From Paracoccus salsus (GTDB lineage: Bacteria; Pseudomonadota; Alphaproteobacteria; Rhodobacterales; Rhodobacteraceae): a stretch of DNA of 64,000 bases. The stretch covers positions 610,460 through 674,459 of the forward strand of contig NZ_JAKGGD010000002.1 of NCBI RefSeq assembly GCF_021556615.1. Reading direction: 5' to 3'. Of this stretch, positions 8,703 through 17,787 are shown piece by piece. Below the pieces are notes generated by a model. It searched no databases. It saw only the letters and a list, made by a program, of their open reading frames with translations, and had not been told where the DNA came from. Each line of letters opens with the position of its first letter. Within the stretch, counting starts at the first letter, position 1. The position numbers were made by a program, and so were the translations under genes.

Positions 8703-10142
8703 TCATGTCAGCCGCAGGATCAGCAGGCAGCACGCGCCTCCCAGCAGCGCCGTAGCCGGCACCGTCACCACCCATGCAGCGGCGATCGTGGCGACGTGGC
8801 TGCGGCGGATCAGCATGCGGCGGCGGGTTTCCTCTGCCGGCATCGGAGATCGTGACTTGTTTCTTCGGCGGTCAAGCCATTCACGCGCAAAGCCCACGCC
8901 GAAGATCCCGCCAACCGCGACATGGGTCGTGGACACCGGCAGGCCAAGCGCCGACGACGCCAGGACCGTCGCCGCCGTCGCCAGCGAGACGCAGAAGGCG
9001 CGTCCGGCATTCAGGCGGGTAATGCCGCTGCCGACCATCACCACCAGACGGCGACCGAACAGCAGCGTGCCAAGCGCGATGGCCAGGCCGGCCATCAAAA
9101 GGGCGCCGACCGGCATGACGAAGGATCCGGTGGTCGCGCTGCCGGCAAGAATCACCGATAGCGGACCCGCGACGTTGCCGACATCGTTCGCCCCATGCGC
9201 GAAGCCCATCATCGTCGCGGCGACCAGCAGGGCTGGCCGGAACAGGCGCTTGCTGCCGGTTTTCCCGTCCGAGAGGATCAGCTCGGCATTCACCTTGCGG
9301 CGCATCAGGGCGGCGCCGATCAGGGCAATCGCCACCCCTGCGGGCACGACCATCGGCATGGTTGACAGCAGGGGCAATCGGGGCCGCGCAAGCAGCACCA
9401 GATAGGATGCGAACAGCCCGCTCATCGCGCCCACAAGCAGCGGCAGCCAGACCCGCGCGGCGGCGGCCCGGTCGGCCGCATCCAGAACCTGCAACCGCAC
9501 GAAGATGACCAGCAAGCCGGCCACTGCGCCGGCGATCAGGGGCGCGATCAGCCAGGTCGAGGTGATGATCGCCAGCGTGGTCCACTCCACGGCGCTCGTC
9601 CCCAAAGCCGCCATCCCGGCACCGGCGATCCCGCCCACGATGGAATGCGATGTGCTGACCGGCAGGCCGATCCCGGTCGCCGTGGTGATCCAGGCCGCCG
9701 CGCCGACAAGGGCCGACAGCATGACGATCTGCGCCTCGATTCCCACGGTCAGCGCTCTTGCGTCGATGATCCCGTTGGCCAGCCTGTCCGTCACCGCGCC
9801 GCCGGCAAGGCTGGCGCCCGCGACCTCGGCCAAAGCCACCAGCAGCAGGCCAGGCAGCAATCCGATCGCACCGGCCCCCACCGCTGGTCCAAGCGAGTTC
9901 GCCACATCGTTCGACCCGATCGCCAGCCCAAGCCAGCCCGCAACGATCAGCCCGGCAGCCAGCGCGGCATAGTCCGTGTTCCCCAGCCCAAACGCCGTCG
10001 CCAGGATCAGCGCAGCGACCAGCAACAGCACCGCCAGCCCCAGGCGCCAGACAGGCCGGAACGCATGACGCTGTGCCGCCTCGGTATTGGTGACGCGCCC
10101 GAGATCCTTGTCGAGCGTATGGAAACTGCGTCCGGTGCGCAT
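8703..10142 (-). CDS. Inorganic phosphate transporter, PiT family
   Basis: Integral membrane symporter for inorganic phosphate (or metal phosphate), the low-affinity counterpart of the Pst system found later in the window. The 479-aa protein has about ten hydrophobic helices and the two PiT signatures, GSNDVANSLGPAVG in the first half and GANDVGNVAGPLS in the second. It has an extended N-terminal cytosolic segment before the first helix. It is convergent with pncB and lies 36 bp downstream of the Nudix gene on the same strand. No Pho box was noticed upstream, as expected for a constitutive carrier. Confidence 0.9.
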   Translation of the reverse strand: MRTGRSFHTLDKDLGRVTNTEAAQRHAFRPVWRLGLAVLLLVAALILATAFGLGNTDYAALAAGLIVAGWLGLAIGSNDVANSLGPAVGAGAIGLLPGLLLVALAEVAGASLAGGAVTDRLANGIIDARALTVGIEAQIVMLSALVGAAAWITTATGIGLPVSTSHSIVGGIAGAGMAALGTSAVEWTTLAIITSTWLIAPLIAGAVAGLLVIFVRLQVLDAADRAAAARVWLPLLVGAMSGLFASYLVLLARPRLPLLSTMPMVVPAGVAIALIGAALMRRKVNAELILSDGKTGSKRLFRPALLVAATMMGFAHGANDVGNVAGPLSVILAGSATTGSFVMPVGALLMAGLAIALGTLLFGRRLVVMVGSGITRLNAGRAFCVSLATAATVLASSALGLPVSTTHVAVGGIFGVGFAREWLDRRRNKSRSPMPAEETRRRMLIRRSHVATIAAAWVVTVPATALLGGACCLLILRLT

Positions 10143-10178
10143 CAGCCCTTGCCCGCCTTGCCGATGCCGCGTCGTGCC

Positions 10179-10664
10179 TCAAGGCCTGCTGTCATCGACC
10201 GCCCCGCGCCCATGCCCGGGCGCATCCGTCATGCTGGCCAGGATCCGCCTCAGCCCCGGCTCGGCGACCAGCCGCGCCGCCTCGTGGGGCGGGAACCAGC
10301 GGCGGCGACGCTGATCGGATTCCGGAAATTCGCTTGAGGAGCGTGACACATGCAGCGGAAAGACGCGTACCTCGACCGCAATCGCGAAACCGCTGTCGTC
10401 GTCCTTCTGATAGGAATAGCGCCCCAGCTCCTCCAGGCCCACGCGCCCCTCGACGCCCGCCTCTTCCCAGGCTTCGCGTGCTGCGGCGCCGGGCAGCGTC
10501 ATGCCCTCCATTGGCCAGCCCTTGGGAATGATCCAGCGGCCAGTTCCCCGGCTGGTGATCAGCAGAACCTTGCCGGTGGCCGGATCAAGACAGACCGCAC
10601 CGACCTGCAAGGCAGGCGGCCTTTTCCCGATCAACATCCGAAATGAGCTGCGCAGCGCGTTCAT
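10179..10664 (-). CDS. Nudix hydrolase
   Basis: Small Nudix pyrophosphatase of 161 aa. The Nudix box core REAWEEAGV lies at residues 63-71 after PKGWP, the context seen in diadenosine-polyphosphate or diphosphoinositol-type members; the usual Glu at the sixth position after the first Gly is replaced here (Met55). The start codon overlaps the arfB stop (ATGA), so it is translated with arfB. The substrate cannot be deduced from the sequence. Confidence 0.85.
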   Translation of the reverse strand: MNALRSSFRMLIGKRPPALQVGAVCLDPATGKVLLITSRGTGRWIIPKGWPMEGMTLPGAAAREAWEEAGVEGRVGLEELGRYSYQKDDDSGFAIAVEVRVFPLHVSRSSSEFPESDQRRRRWFPPHEAARLVAEPGLRRILASMTDAPGHGRGAVDDSRP

Positions 10665-11083
10665 TCGTTGGAATCCACCTTTCCCCTCAAGGCCTTGACC
10701 TCACCGCGCACGGTCTTGGCCTTCAGCCGTCGTTTCTTGCTGCCAAGCGTCGGACGCGTCGCGATGCGCCTTTTCGGCGCCACGGTCGCCTTTCGGATCA
10801 GTTCGGCCAGTCGATCCCTTGCGATCTCGCGGTTTCTTGCCTGGCTGCGGGTTTCCTGAACCACGATCAGGACCGCGCCGTCCGACGTCCAGCGTCGTCC
10901 CGCCAACCGCTGAAGCCGGCGTTTCACCTGATCGGTCAGGCCAGGAGAACGCGCGGCCTCGAAGCGCAGTTCCACGGCGGTTTCGACCTTGTTCACATTC
11001 TGGCCGCCCGGCCCTTGCGACCGGGTGAACTGCTCGGACAGCTCCCACTCCTCAATCTCGATCTGGTCGGTCACATACAGCAT
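10661..11083 (-). CDS. arfB: Alternative ribosome-rescue factor ArfB (YaeJ)
   Basis: Peptidyl-tRNA hydrolase that frees stalled ribosomes. It carries the release-factor GGQ motif (SQGPGGQNVNK, GGQ at residues 26-28) and a basic Lys/Arg-rich C-terminal tail that would enter the empty mRNA channel. I place the start at the ATG at 11083 (140 aa, normal for ArfB); the open frame extends upstream to 11431 but that part overlaps the nitrilase gene and has no homology. It is co-translated with the Nudix gene through an ATGA overlap. Confidence 0.92.
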   Translation of the reverse strand: MLYVTDQIEIEEWELSEQFTRSQGPGGQNVNKVETAVELRFEAARSPGLTDQVKRRLQRLAGRRWTSDGAVLIVVQETRSQARNREIARDRLAELIRKATVAPKRRIATRPTLGSKKRRLKAKTVRGEVKALRGKVDSNE

Positions 11084-11141
11084 GACCGCAAGATATGGCG
11101 TTCTTTCCTGCCAGTTAAAGCAGGATTGATTAAGGAATGGT

Positions 11142-11161
11142 AAAATCCGCAACAGGCGGAT
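11142..11161 (-). terminator. Terminator after the nitrilase gene
   Basis: Read on the minus strand, a 6-bp stem (ATCCGC / GCGGAT) with a 5-base loop runs directly into TTTT. It separates the nitrilase operon from arfB. Confidence 0.6.
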
Positions 11162-11172
11162 GCAAAAACGCC

Positions 11173-12027
11173 TCAGATAAGCCCGGAACTCGCGGATTCG
11201 GGCCAATGGGCATAAGGCAGAACCGCGCCATCGCGCCGGCTTTGCGCGACCCGGGCAAGGTCGATCTCGGCCATGACCCAGCCGGGACTGTCCATCGCGC
11301 CTTCCGCGATGATGCCGGTTTCGGGCCAGAGCCCGTCGGGCGGGCCATAGATGGCGGCGCGGCCTCGGTTTTCGTCCAGCGCCGGATTCCAGTCCACCGG
11401 CCCGACCGTCGGGGCGTGAACCACGACGCACTGGCTTTCCAGCGCGCGCGCCATCGCGCCGATGCGGACCCGGTGATAACCCGCGACCGTATCGGTGCAG
11501 CTTGGGACAAGCAGCAATTCGACGCCGGCCTCTGCAAGAACGCGGCCCAGCAGGGGAAACTCGCTGTCATAGCAGATCAGCACGCCGATGCGCCCGATCG
11601 ACGTGTCGAAGACGCGCAGCCCATGCCCTCCGACAACACCCCAGGGATCGCGTTCGAACCGCGTCATGACCTGCTTGTCCTGGTGCCCGATTCGGCCCTG
11701 CGGGCCGAACAGCACGGCTCGGTTCAACGGGCGCCCGGCCTCGAAGCAGGGGCCCGAGGCGGCGAGGATGTGGCAGCCATTCTGCGCCGCCAGCCGCGCG
11801 TGCAGATCGGCCGCAGCCCGTTCATGGCGGGCGACCTCGTGCAGCGAGGCTTGCAGATCGCCCGCGACCTGGCGCCCCCCGATCGAGGCCAGTTCCATCG
11901 CGCCATATTCGGGAAAGACCAGCAGGTCCGCGCCCTGCGCATCCTGAACCCAGCGGGTCAGCTTGGCCTCGTATGCGGCGAAATCGTCGAACCAGTCGAG
12001 CGGATAGGCGGCGGCGGCGATCTTCAT
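11173..12027 (-). CDS. Carbon-nitrogen hydrolase (nitrilase superfamily)
   Basis: Predicted amidase or related C-N hydrolase of 284 aa. The Glu-Lys-Cys triad is visible: Glu40 (VFPEYGA), Lys118 (HQDKQV) and Cys152 (LICYDSEFP). I use the ATG at 12027, which overlaps the GNAT stop (ATGA) and is followed directly by the first beta strand MKIAAAAYP; the longer open frame to 12216 lies inside the GNAT gene. It is the last gene of a tight NTF2-like/GNAT/nitrilase operon. The physiological substrate is unknown. Confidence 0.87.
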   Translation of the reverse strand: MKIAAAAYPLDWFDDFAAYEAKLTRWVQDAQGADLLVFPEYGAMELASIGGRQVAGDLQASLHEVARHERAAADLHARLAAQNGCHILAASGPCFEAGRPLNRAVLFGPQGRIGHQDKQVMTRFERDPWGVVGGHGLRVFDTSIGRIGVLICYDSEFPLLGRVLAEAGVELLLVPSCTDTVAGYHRVRIGAMARALESQCVVVHAPTVGPVDWNPALDENRGRAAIYGPPDGLWPETGIIAEGAMDSPGWVMAEIDLARVAQSRRDGAVLPYAHWPESASSGLI

Positions 12028-12608
12028 AGCTCTCTCATCCAGAATTGCAGCTGTTTCTCGGTCTCGCTGTCCTCGCCCAGGTCTTTCCAGGAAAAGCTGG
12101 CGGTGACACCCGGCAGTTGCCGATAACCGCGCTTGTGCCAGAACCCGTCCAGCGGGCGGTAATCGGCGGGCCGCGCCGGATGATCGGCCGGCCGGATCAC
12201 ACTGCAAAAGGCGCAATAGCGGGCGCCCAGAGCGCGGGCATGTGCCTCGCGCGCATCGAAGAAGGCGTGGCCGATGCCATGGCCGCGATACTCGGGGAGC
12301 AGCACCGATTCCGCACAGTAAAAGATCTGCGACAGCGGTTCCGGCCGGTCCGCCCAGGCGGCGGCGAAATCCGCGGCGTGGTCGGCCATTGGCGCGCCGG
12401 TCGCTGCGCCGACGATCCGTTCGCCATCCAGCGCGGCCACCACCACCGCGCCGGGCGACTGATAGGCTTGCAGGTAATCCTCTTCGTATTCCGCGTCGCC
12501 GTCATAGAGATAGGGCCAGTCGCGGAACACCGCCATGCGCAGACGCGCCACGTCGGGCAGCGCGGCCGCCAGCGCATCGCCGGTCAGAACGCGCGTGCTG
12601 ACGGTCAT
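12024..12608 (-). CDS. GNAT-family N-acetyltransferase
   Basis: Predicted acyl-CoA-dependent N-acyltransferase of 194 aa. The N-terminal part (LRMAVFRDWPYLYDGD) and the acetyl-CoA-binding segment (VLLPEYRGHGIGHAFFDARE) fit the GNAT fold. It sits between an NTF2-like gene and a nitrilase-type hydrolase with four-base overlaps on both sides, so the three products are made together. An acylation step on the product or precursor of the hydrolase is a reasonable inference, but no substrate can be named. Confidence 0.85.
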   Translation of the reverse strand: MTVSTRVLTGDALAAALPDVARLRMAVFRDWPYLYDGDAEYEEDYLQAYQSPGAVVVAALDGERIVGAATGAPMADHAADFAAAWADRPEPLSQIFYCAESVLLPEYRGHGIGHAFFDAREAHARALGARYCAFCSVIRPADHPARPADYRPLDGFWHKRGYRQLPGVTASFSWKDLGEDSETEKQLQFWMREL

Positions 12609-13006
12609 TGGCTGACCTGCCGCACCCAGTCGGCCAGGTTGTAATAGGTGGTGACGCGGGCGATCTTGCCGTCGCGGATCGTGAAGAACGAACCTGCGGG
12701 CAGCCGGTAGGTTTGTCCATGCGCCTCGGGCAGGCCCTCATCGGTCTTGAGATAGGTGCCGTTCACGATGAACTCGGCAGCCGCCCGGTCGCCCTCGTCG
12801 TTTGCAAAGACCTGCAAATCGGTCAGCTCTTCCTTGTAGCTGTCGGTCATATGCGCGTTGAATTCCGCAAACAGGGCCTTGCCGCGCCGGATCTTGCCCT
12901 CGTTGACGTGATGCTCGATCTCGTCATGCAGCAGGTCCAGCATCCGGTCGGTCTGACCTGCGTTGAACGCCTTGAAATAGTCTGCGATCAGGGTCCTGGT
13001 ATCCAT
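12605..13006 (-). CDS. NTF2-like (ketosteroid isomerase-related) protein
   Basis: Small 133-aa protein of the NTF2/SnoaL-like cone fold, annotated in relatives as ketosteroid isomerase-related. The N terminus (YFKAFNAGQTDRMLDLL) and the C-terminal strands (GSFFTIRDGKIARVTTYYN) match this fold. It is first in the operon and its stop overlaps the GNAT start. Steroid isomerisation is unlikely to be the real activity; the cavity may bind a small metabolite acted on by the two downstream enzymes. Confidence 0.8.
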   Translation of the reverse strand: MDTRTLIADYFKAFNAGQTDRMLDLLHDEIEHHVNEGKIRRGKALFAEFNAHMTDSYKEELTDLQVFANDEGDRAAAEFIVNGTYLKTDEGLPEAHGQTYRLPAGSFFTIRDGKIARVTTYYNLADWVRQVSQ

Positions 13007-13259
13007 CGCGGTTCTCCTTCTTGCCTGTGGCCGGACTAGCCTTGTTCGTGCTGCGCGTCACCTCGGCGCAAGGGACCAGGTGAGGCGGTATCCACAGCTA
13101 ACACTTGCGCGGCCGGAAAGGATCGGCGCCATCCGACCCACCACGCGACGGGCGCGACATCCCGAATCCCGGATCGCGCCGCCGCAGACTGGCCATGCTT
13201 GAATTTAGATGGCAAGCTGTTAGCGCTATTGCAAACCCGCGTATGGAGGATTCGCGCTT

Positions 13260-14651
13260 ATGGACGGACGGGACCAGCTTGGCCACCGGGAGATCACCTG
13301 CTTCAAGGCCTACGACGTGCGCGGCGAGCTTGGCAAGAACCTGGATACCGATGTCGCCTACCGGATCGGGCGTGCCTTCGCGCAGGCGCGCAAGGCCGGG
13401 CGTGTCGTCGTTGGCCGCGACAGCCGTGAAACCTCGCCCGAACTGGCCCGCGCGCTGATCGAGGGCCTGACCGACGCAGGCGCCGACGTGCTGGACCTGG
13501 GCCTTGCCGGCACCGAAGAAGTGTATTTCCATACCGGGTTTCACGACACCGATGGCGGGGTCGAGGTCACCGCCTCGCACAATCCGATCAACTATAACGG
13601 CATGAAGATCGTCGGACGCGGCTCGGCGCCGCTGGACCCGGCGACCGAACTGCCCCCGATCGTGGAGCTGGCGACCTCGGGCGACTTCGCGCCGGTCGCG
13701 AAGAAGGGCGAGGTCACCGATTTCAGTCACGCCCGCGCCGGTTATGCCAGGGCGATGGTCGATTTCGTGGACATCGAGGCATTGCGCCCGATGACGATCG
13801 TGGTCAATGCCGGAAACGGTACGGCGGGACCGACCTTCGATGCGATCGCCGACGAATTGCACCGGCGCGGGGCGCCGCTGACATTCGTGCGCATGCATCA
13901 CGACGTGGACAGCAGCTTTCCGAACGGCATCCCCAACCCGCTGCTGCCTGAAAACCAGCCGCCGACCGTCGCGCGGATGATCGAGGAGAAAGCCGATCTG
14001 GGCGTGGCGTGGGACGGCGATTTCGACCGCTGCTTCTTCTTTGACGAGAATGGCCGGTTCATCCCGGGAGAATATATCGTCGGCCTGCTGGCCGCGGCGT
14101 TCCTGGAAAAGTCACCGGGGGAAAAGATCGTGCATGATCCGCGGGTGATCATGAACACCCGCGCGATGATCGAGGAAGCGGGCGGCGAAGCTGTCGTCAG
14201 CAAGACCGGCCATGCCTTCATCAAGCGCAAGATGCGCGATGTCGGCGCGATCTATGGCGGCGAGATGTCGGCGCATCACTATTTCCGCGACTTCTATTAT
14301 TGCGACAGCGGCATGATCCCCTGGCTGCTGATGGTCGAGTTGCTGTCGCGCAAGGGCAAGACCCTGGCCGAACTGTTGTCGGAACGGATGCGGCTGTATC
14401 CATCCTCGGGCGAGACCAATTACCATATCGAGGACCCGGACGCGGCGATCGCACGGTTGATCGACCGCTACGAGCCGCAGGCCGACAGCCGCGACGATCT
14501 GGACGGGGTATCGCTGGATTTCGGCAACTGGCGCTTCAACCTGCGCAAGTCGAACACCGAGCCGGTCGTGCGGCTGAACCTCGAGGCCGACGGAGACGCG
14601 GAACTGGTGGCGGAAAAGCAGGCAGAGCTGGCCGCGCTGCTGAAGGCCTGA
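13260..14651 (+). CDS. Phosphomannomutase/phosphoglucomutase
   Basis: Interconverts hexose 6- and 1-phosphates (mannose, probably also glucose), providing precursors for GDP-mannose and UDP-glucose. The phosphoserine loop is TASHNP (Ser106), the metal loop DGDFDR (about 252-257), and the C-terminal phosphate-binding part includes RKSNTEPVVRLN. Length (463 aa) is typical of AlgC/ManB-type enzymes. The ATG at 13260 follows a GGAGGA ribosome site 9 bases upstream. It lies next to the minus-strand glycan genes and ends at a strong hairpin terminator shared with them. Confidence 0.92.
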   Translation: MDGRDQLGHREITCFKAYDVRGELGKNLDTDVAYRIGRAFAQARKAGRVVVGRDSRETSPELARALIEGLTDAGADVLDLGLAGTEEVYFHTGFHDTDGGVEVTASHNPINYNGMKIVGRGSAPLDPATELPPIVELATSGDFAPVAKKGEVTDFSHARAGYARAMVDFVDIEALRPMTIVVNAGNGTAGPTFDAIADELHRRGAPLTFVRMHHDVDSSFPNGIPNPLLPENQPPTVARMIEEKADLGVAWDGDFDRCFFFDENGRFIPGEYIVGLLAAAFLEKSPGEKIVHDPRVIMNTRAMIEEAGGEAVVSKTGHAFIKRKMRDVGAIYGGEMSAHHYFRDFYYCDSGMIPWLLMVELLSRKGKTLAELLSERMRLYPSSGETNYHIEDPDAAIARLIDRYEPQADSRDDLDGVSLDFGNWRFNLRKSNTEPVVRLNLEADGDAELVAEKQAELAALLKA

Positions 14652-14672
14652 ACGCAGGGATTGCCGGCACAA

Positions 14673-14700
14673 GGCCGCGCCCCGGAAGGCGCGGCCCTTT
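14673..14700 (+). terminator. Terminator after the phosphomannomutase gene
   Basis: Perfect 9-bp stem GGCCGCGCC / GGCGCGGCC with a 6-base loop, followed by CTTT. It lies in the 53-bp convergent gap and may serve both strands. Confidence 0.7.
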
Positions 14701-14704
14701 CGTC

Positions 14705-16102
14705 TCAGGGCCGGTCCGCAAAACCGAACGAGACATAATCGCGCAGATAGGCGGATCTGGCGGCGGCGATCAGCGCAGGGTCCGAAAGGAAGTCCGGATG
14801 TTCCTCGGCGGCCAGCCGGTCCTCGCGCATCTCCTCGATACCGACCTGCCGGCACAGAAAGCCCAGATCCTCGGCCAGCCGCGATTCGCGGACCAGCAGG
14901 TCGGGTTGGGCAAAGCGGGCGAATCCCGCAACGATCTCGGACTGCGTCGCCCAGACCGGATGGGTGGGCAGCGTCGTCTGGCCGTTCAGCTGCCGGCGCA
15001 GGAACGCAAGGAAATCCGCGAAGAGCGCGGCGGTGCGATCCTCTGCCAGATCGGCCAGCGCCTCATCCTCGGGCAGCGGCACCCGATGCACCTCGCGCAT
15101 CAGCTTTCGCAGGTCGGGCCGGGCTGCGGTCAGCAAATGCAGGAAGGCATCCCAGGCCCGCAGCAGCGGATGGCGCAGCACGGCAAAGCTGCGATGGCCG
15201 GGATGGGCCCGCTTCCACTGGCGCAGGCTGTTCTGATTGAAGTTGCCAGACACCGCCCCAAGGGCGCGCATCCAGCCTTGCAGCATCTCGACGGGGCCAC
15301 CTGGGATCGGCATGTGCAGCAGGCCGGCGCCGGCCGCGCAGACCTGAAAGCTTGGCACGGCAGGGCCGCGGCGGGGTTCGAAATTCGGGATCCTGCGCAG
15401 TGCGAACGGGTCCAGTCGCGCCAGATCGGCCTGCATCGCGCCGAAATTGGTCACCTTGTCGGCCAGTTCGCGCGGATTCTGCGGCACCTGATCGCGCGCC
15501 GGATCGACCTGTTCGATATCGCTGCGTCCCAGCCAGTGCAGAAGGCCGGTCATCACCTCGGAATCGCGCAGATCCTCGTATCCCAGCCAGAAGGCCGCCT
15601 GCCCGGTGGATTGCAGGCGGTGCATCACCCGCAGCTGGAACGCCTCGACCTCGGCCAGAAGCTGCTGGAATTCGGCGCCATCATAGGTGATTGCGGCAGG
15701 GATCGCGGATTCGGTCTCGTTCAGCTTCCACTGGTTGGTCTCTTGCGCCAGCCGGGTCGAGACATAGCTGTCCAGCGGGTTGCGTGTCAGCACGATCTTG
15801 GCGCAGGCGCGGTTGTCCATGATGGCGTCGAACACCCGCGGATCGTGGTCGTGGAAATAGCGAAAGCCCGGCAGATGCCCCGGCTTGTCGAACAGCCTGG
15901 CCAGCAGCGGCATCGGATCGGCCTCGCGCTCGGCGCGGCTGACGCCCTGCAACTCCTCCTTGTCGGGCCAGCCCATCATGTAGGGATTGAAGGCCTCGCC
16001 AAAGCAGGTGACCTTCTTGACCCGGTTCAGCGTCGCCTCGAGGAGATTGGATCCCGTGCGCATCTCGGCAAAGATCACGAAACTGCGGAAGCCTGTCGTC
16101 AT
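14705..16102 (-). CDS. Sulfotransferase-like protein (NodH-type)
   Basis: Predicted carbohydrate sulfotransferase of 465 aa using PAPS. The N-terminal half has the 5'-phosphosulfate loop FAEMRTGSNLL (11-21) and a 3'-phosphate-binding segment LTRNPLDSYVS (about 105-115). The C-terminal half contains a second element resembling a 3'-phosphate site, LRHPLLRAW (about 309-317), so the protein may be a fusion or tandem of two sulfotransferase-like modules. It is the last gene of the galU-galE-GT operon, with its start overlapping the GT14-type gene (ATGA). Nearby cysQ could remove the PAP by-product. The acceptor is probably the surface glycan. Confidence 0.72.
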   Translation of the reverse strand: MTTGFRSFVIFAEMRTGSNLLEATLNRVKKVTCFGEAFNPYMMGWPDKEELQGVSRAEREADPMPLLARLFDKPGHLPGFRYFHDHDPRVFDAIMDNRACAKIVLTRNPLDSYVSTRLAQETNQWKLNETESAIPAAITYDGAEFQQLLAEVEAFQLRVMHRLQSTGQAAFWLGYEDLRDSEVMTGLLHWLGRSDIEQVDPARDQVPQNPRELADKVTNFGAMQADLARLDPFALRRIPNFEPRRGPAVPSFQVCAAGAGLLHMPIPGGPVEMLQGWMRALGAVSGNFNQNSLRQWKRAHPGHRSFAVLRHPLLRAWDAFLHLLTAARPDLRKLMREVHRVPLPEDEALADLAEDRTAALFADFLAFLRRQLNGQTTLPTHPVWATQSEIVAGFARFAQPDLLVRESRLAEDLGFLCRQVGIEEMREDRLAAEEHPDFLSDPALIAAARSAYLRDYVSFGFADRP

Positions 16103-17787
16103 TCGGCGGCGGTCCTTTCGTTGTCAGGCTGTTCGGGCAATCTCAGCCCGTCGCCGGTCAGCCGGGGCCTGAGACCGGCGTTGCGCAGCTTCCGCAACAG
16201 TTCATCCAGCCCTGTCAGATCGCGCATCCGGGGCAATGCGTCGATCGGGTCAACCGTCGGCTGGACCTGGCGCACCGCCTCGTCCAGCAGCGCCAGCGGC
16301 CGCGCCAGGAAGTCGCTCAGATCATGGATCTGGACGCGAGCCTTCACCCAGACCGAGTTCAGCACCTCAAGCTGCGCCAGCTCGGCGCGCTGAAGCTGCG
16401 CGGTCACCCGGCGGATATCGTCGAAGGGCATGCCCGAATGCAGAAGCGGCAACATCCACGCGCCGGTGATGACCAGAAGATGGGCGTTGGGGTCGGTGGC
16501 GATGAACCAGTTCAGCACCTGGTTGTCGCGCGGGCTGAACTGGAACACCTGCATCCGCGGGGTGATCCGGATCAGAGCGGTCAGAAAGCCCTGCGCGTCG
16601 TGGTCACGCAGCACCGGGTTGGCCGAGATCGCCCCCGGCCCGACCTGCGGCCGGCCGGCGAATTCGACCTGTTCGGGGCCCAGAAGATGGCCATGCACGT
16701 CCCCCGAAAGGCGCCCCGACAGCCATTGTTCGAAGTCCGGAAAGACATCGCTGAAACCCTGAAAGACCGCGTAGGGGGCAGAGGTCTTGCCGTTTTCGGC
16801 ATCCTTGCGGGGAAAACGGCTTTGCATGTAGAGGCCCGGCCGCCCCAGCACCCGCCGCCTTACGGTGCGGTTGATCAGCCTTTCGATCCGCGCCGGTTGT
16901 GGTGGCGACGGATCCGGCACCGCGCCCGCAGGCAGCGGGAAATGTGACAGCAAGTTCGCCGCTCGCGGCCATGCCTTGCGCGCCACGAAGCAGCGCGACT
17001 CTTCCAGCATCCGGATGTGATCGTCATAAAGCTGGTAGGGTCGGCCCTTGTGATCGAACTTGGCCAGCGTCAGCGACTGGCTTTCGATAGTCACCGAGTG
17101 ACGGCGTGCCAGGGTCTGGAAATAGCTCTCGTCCGGGATCCAGCTCAGCCGGAAATAGCGGTCGAACTCGGCCCGCCGGGGATCGTTCAGGATGGACTGC
17201 AAGGTGGCCGTCGTCAGGCACCACCATTGCGACCCCAGATGCGGGGAAAGGCCGCGCGGCACGCGACGCCGCACATTCAGCCGCCTCTGCCATTCGACGA
17301 AACGATCGAACAGCCAGCGGTGTCGCCGCCAATCCAGCGGATAATACAGCGTGAAGCGTTCTTCGTTCAGCCCGCCGACGGTCCAGCCGACCTCATGGGC
17401 GCTGACGCTTTCGATATGGTCACGCTGCGGGTCGGCGGCCAGATAAGCCGTCAGCTCGGCCACCGGGCGCAACGGAAGACAGGCGCCCGAGGCAAGATAG
17501 ACATGGGTCGTGTCGGGAAAGGCCGCAAGCAGGTGCTGCGCGGCGTCCTGCGTCGCCCTGACCAGGCTGAACCGGCCCCAGGCGCAGCGGTGGCGCCGCG
17601 AATAGACGACGTTGTCCAGATCGGCCAGCGCGGTGCGCATCGGCGACATCCTGGCCTCGGGCACGTTGAGGTCCACATGGATGACCACATGCGCGCCGCC
17701 TTCGGCCCAGATGCGGGCCATCCGGGCCGCGACCTCCAGTTCGGCATGGCAGAGCAGGATCACGCCAAGACGGACCGCCGCTGTCAT
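16099..17787 (-). CDS. GT14-type (core-2/I-branching) glycosyltransferase with extra C-terminal domain
   Basis: Predicted beta-N-acetylglucosaminyltransferase-like protein of 562 aa. Residues 1 to about 270 resemble the core-2/I-branching family (VILLCHAELEVA, then YLASGACLPLRP, SQWWCLTT and IPDESYFQT). The remaining ~290 residues form a domain found with such enzymes in Rhodobacteraceae (DUF5928-like, from memory), of unknown role. It overlaps the sulfotransferase-like gene downstream and the GT2 gene upstream by four bases each. It presumably adds a sugar to the cell-surface glycan; donor and acceptor are not known. Confidence 0.75.
   Translation of the reverse strand: MTAAVRLGVILLCHAELEVAARMARIWAEGGAHVVIHVDLNVPEARMSPMRTALADLDNVVYSRRHRCAWGRFSLVRATQDAAQHLLAAFPDTTHVYLASGACLPLRPVAELTAYLAADPQRDHIESVSAHEVGWTVGGLNEERFTLYYPLDWRRHRWLFDRFVEWQRRLNVRRRVPRGLSPHLGSQWWCLTTATLQSILNDPRRAEFDRYFRLSWIPDESYFQTLARRHSVTIESQSLTLAKFDHKGRPYQLYDDHIRMLEESRCFVARKAWPRAANLLSHFPLPAGAVPDPSPPQPARIERLINRTVRRRVLGRPGLYMQSRFPRKDAENGKTSAPYAVFQGFSDVFPDFEQWLSGRLSGDVHGHLLGPEQVEFAGRPQVGPGAISANPVLRDHDAQGFLTALIRITPRMQVFQFSPRDNQVLNWFIATDPNAHLLVITGAWMLPLLHSGMPFDDIRRVTAQLQRAELAQLEVLNSVWVKARVQIHDLSDFLARPLALLDEAVRQVQPTVDPIDALPRMRDLTGLDELLRKLRNAGLRPRLTGDGLRLPEQPDNERTAAE

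Noticed and set aside
14300..16393. 697-aa plus-strand open frame over the sulfotransferase-like gene
   Set aside because: It overlaps the end of the phosphomannomutase gene and runs antisense to a protein with clear motifs; composition is not protein-like.
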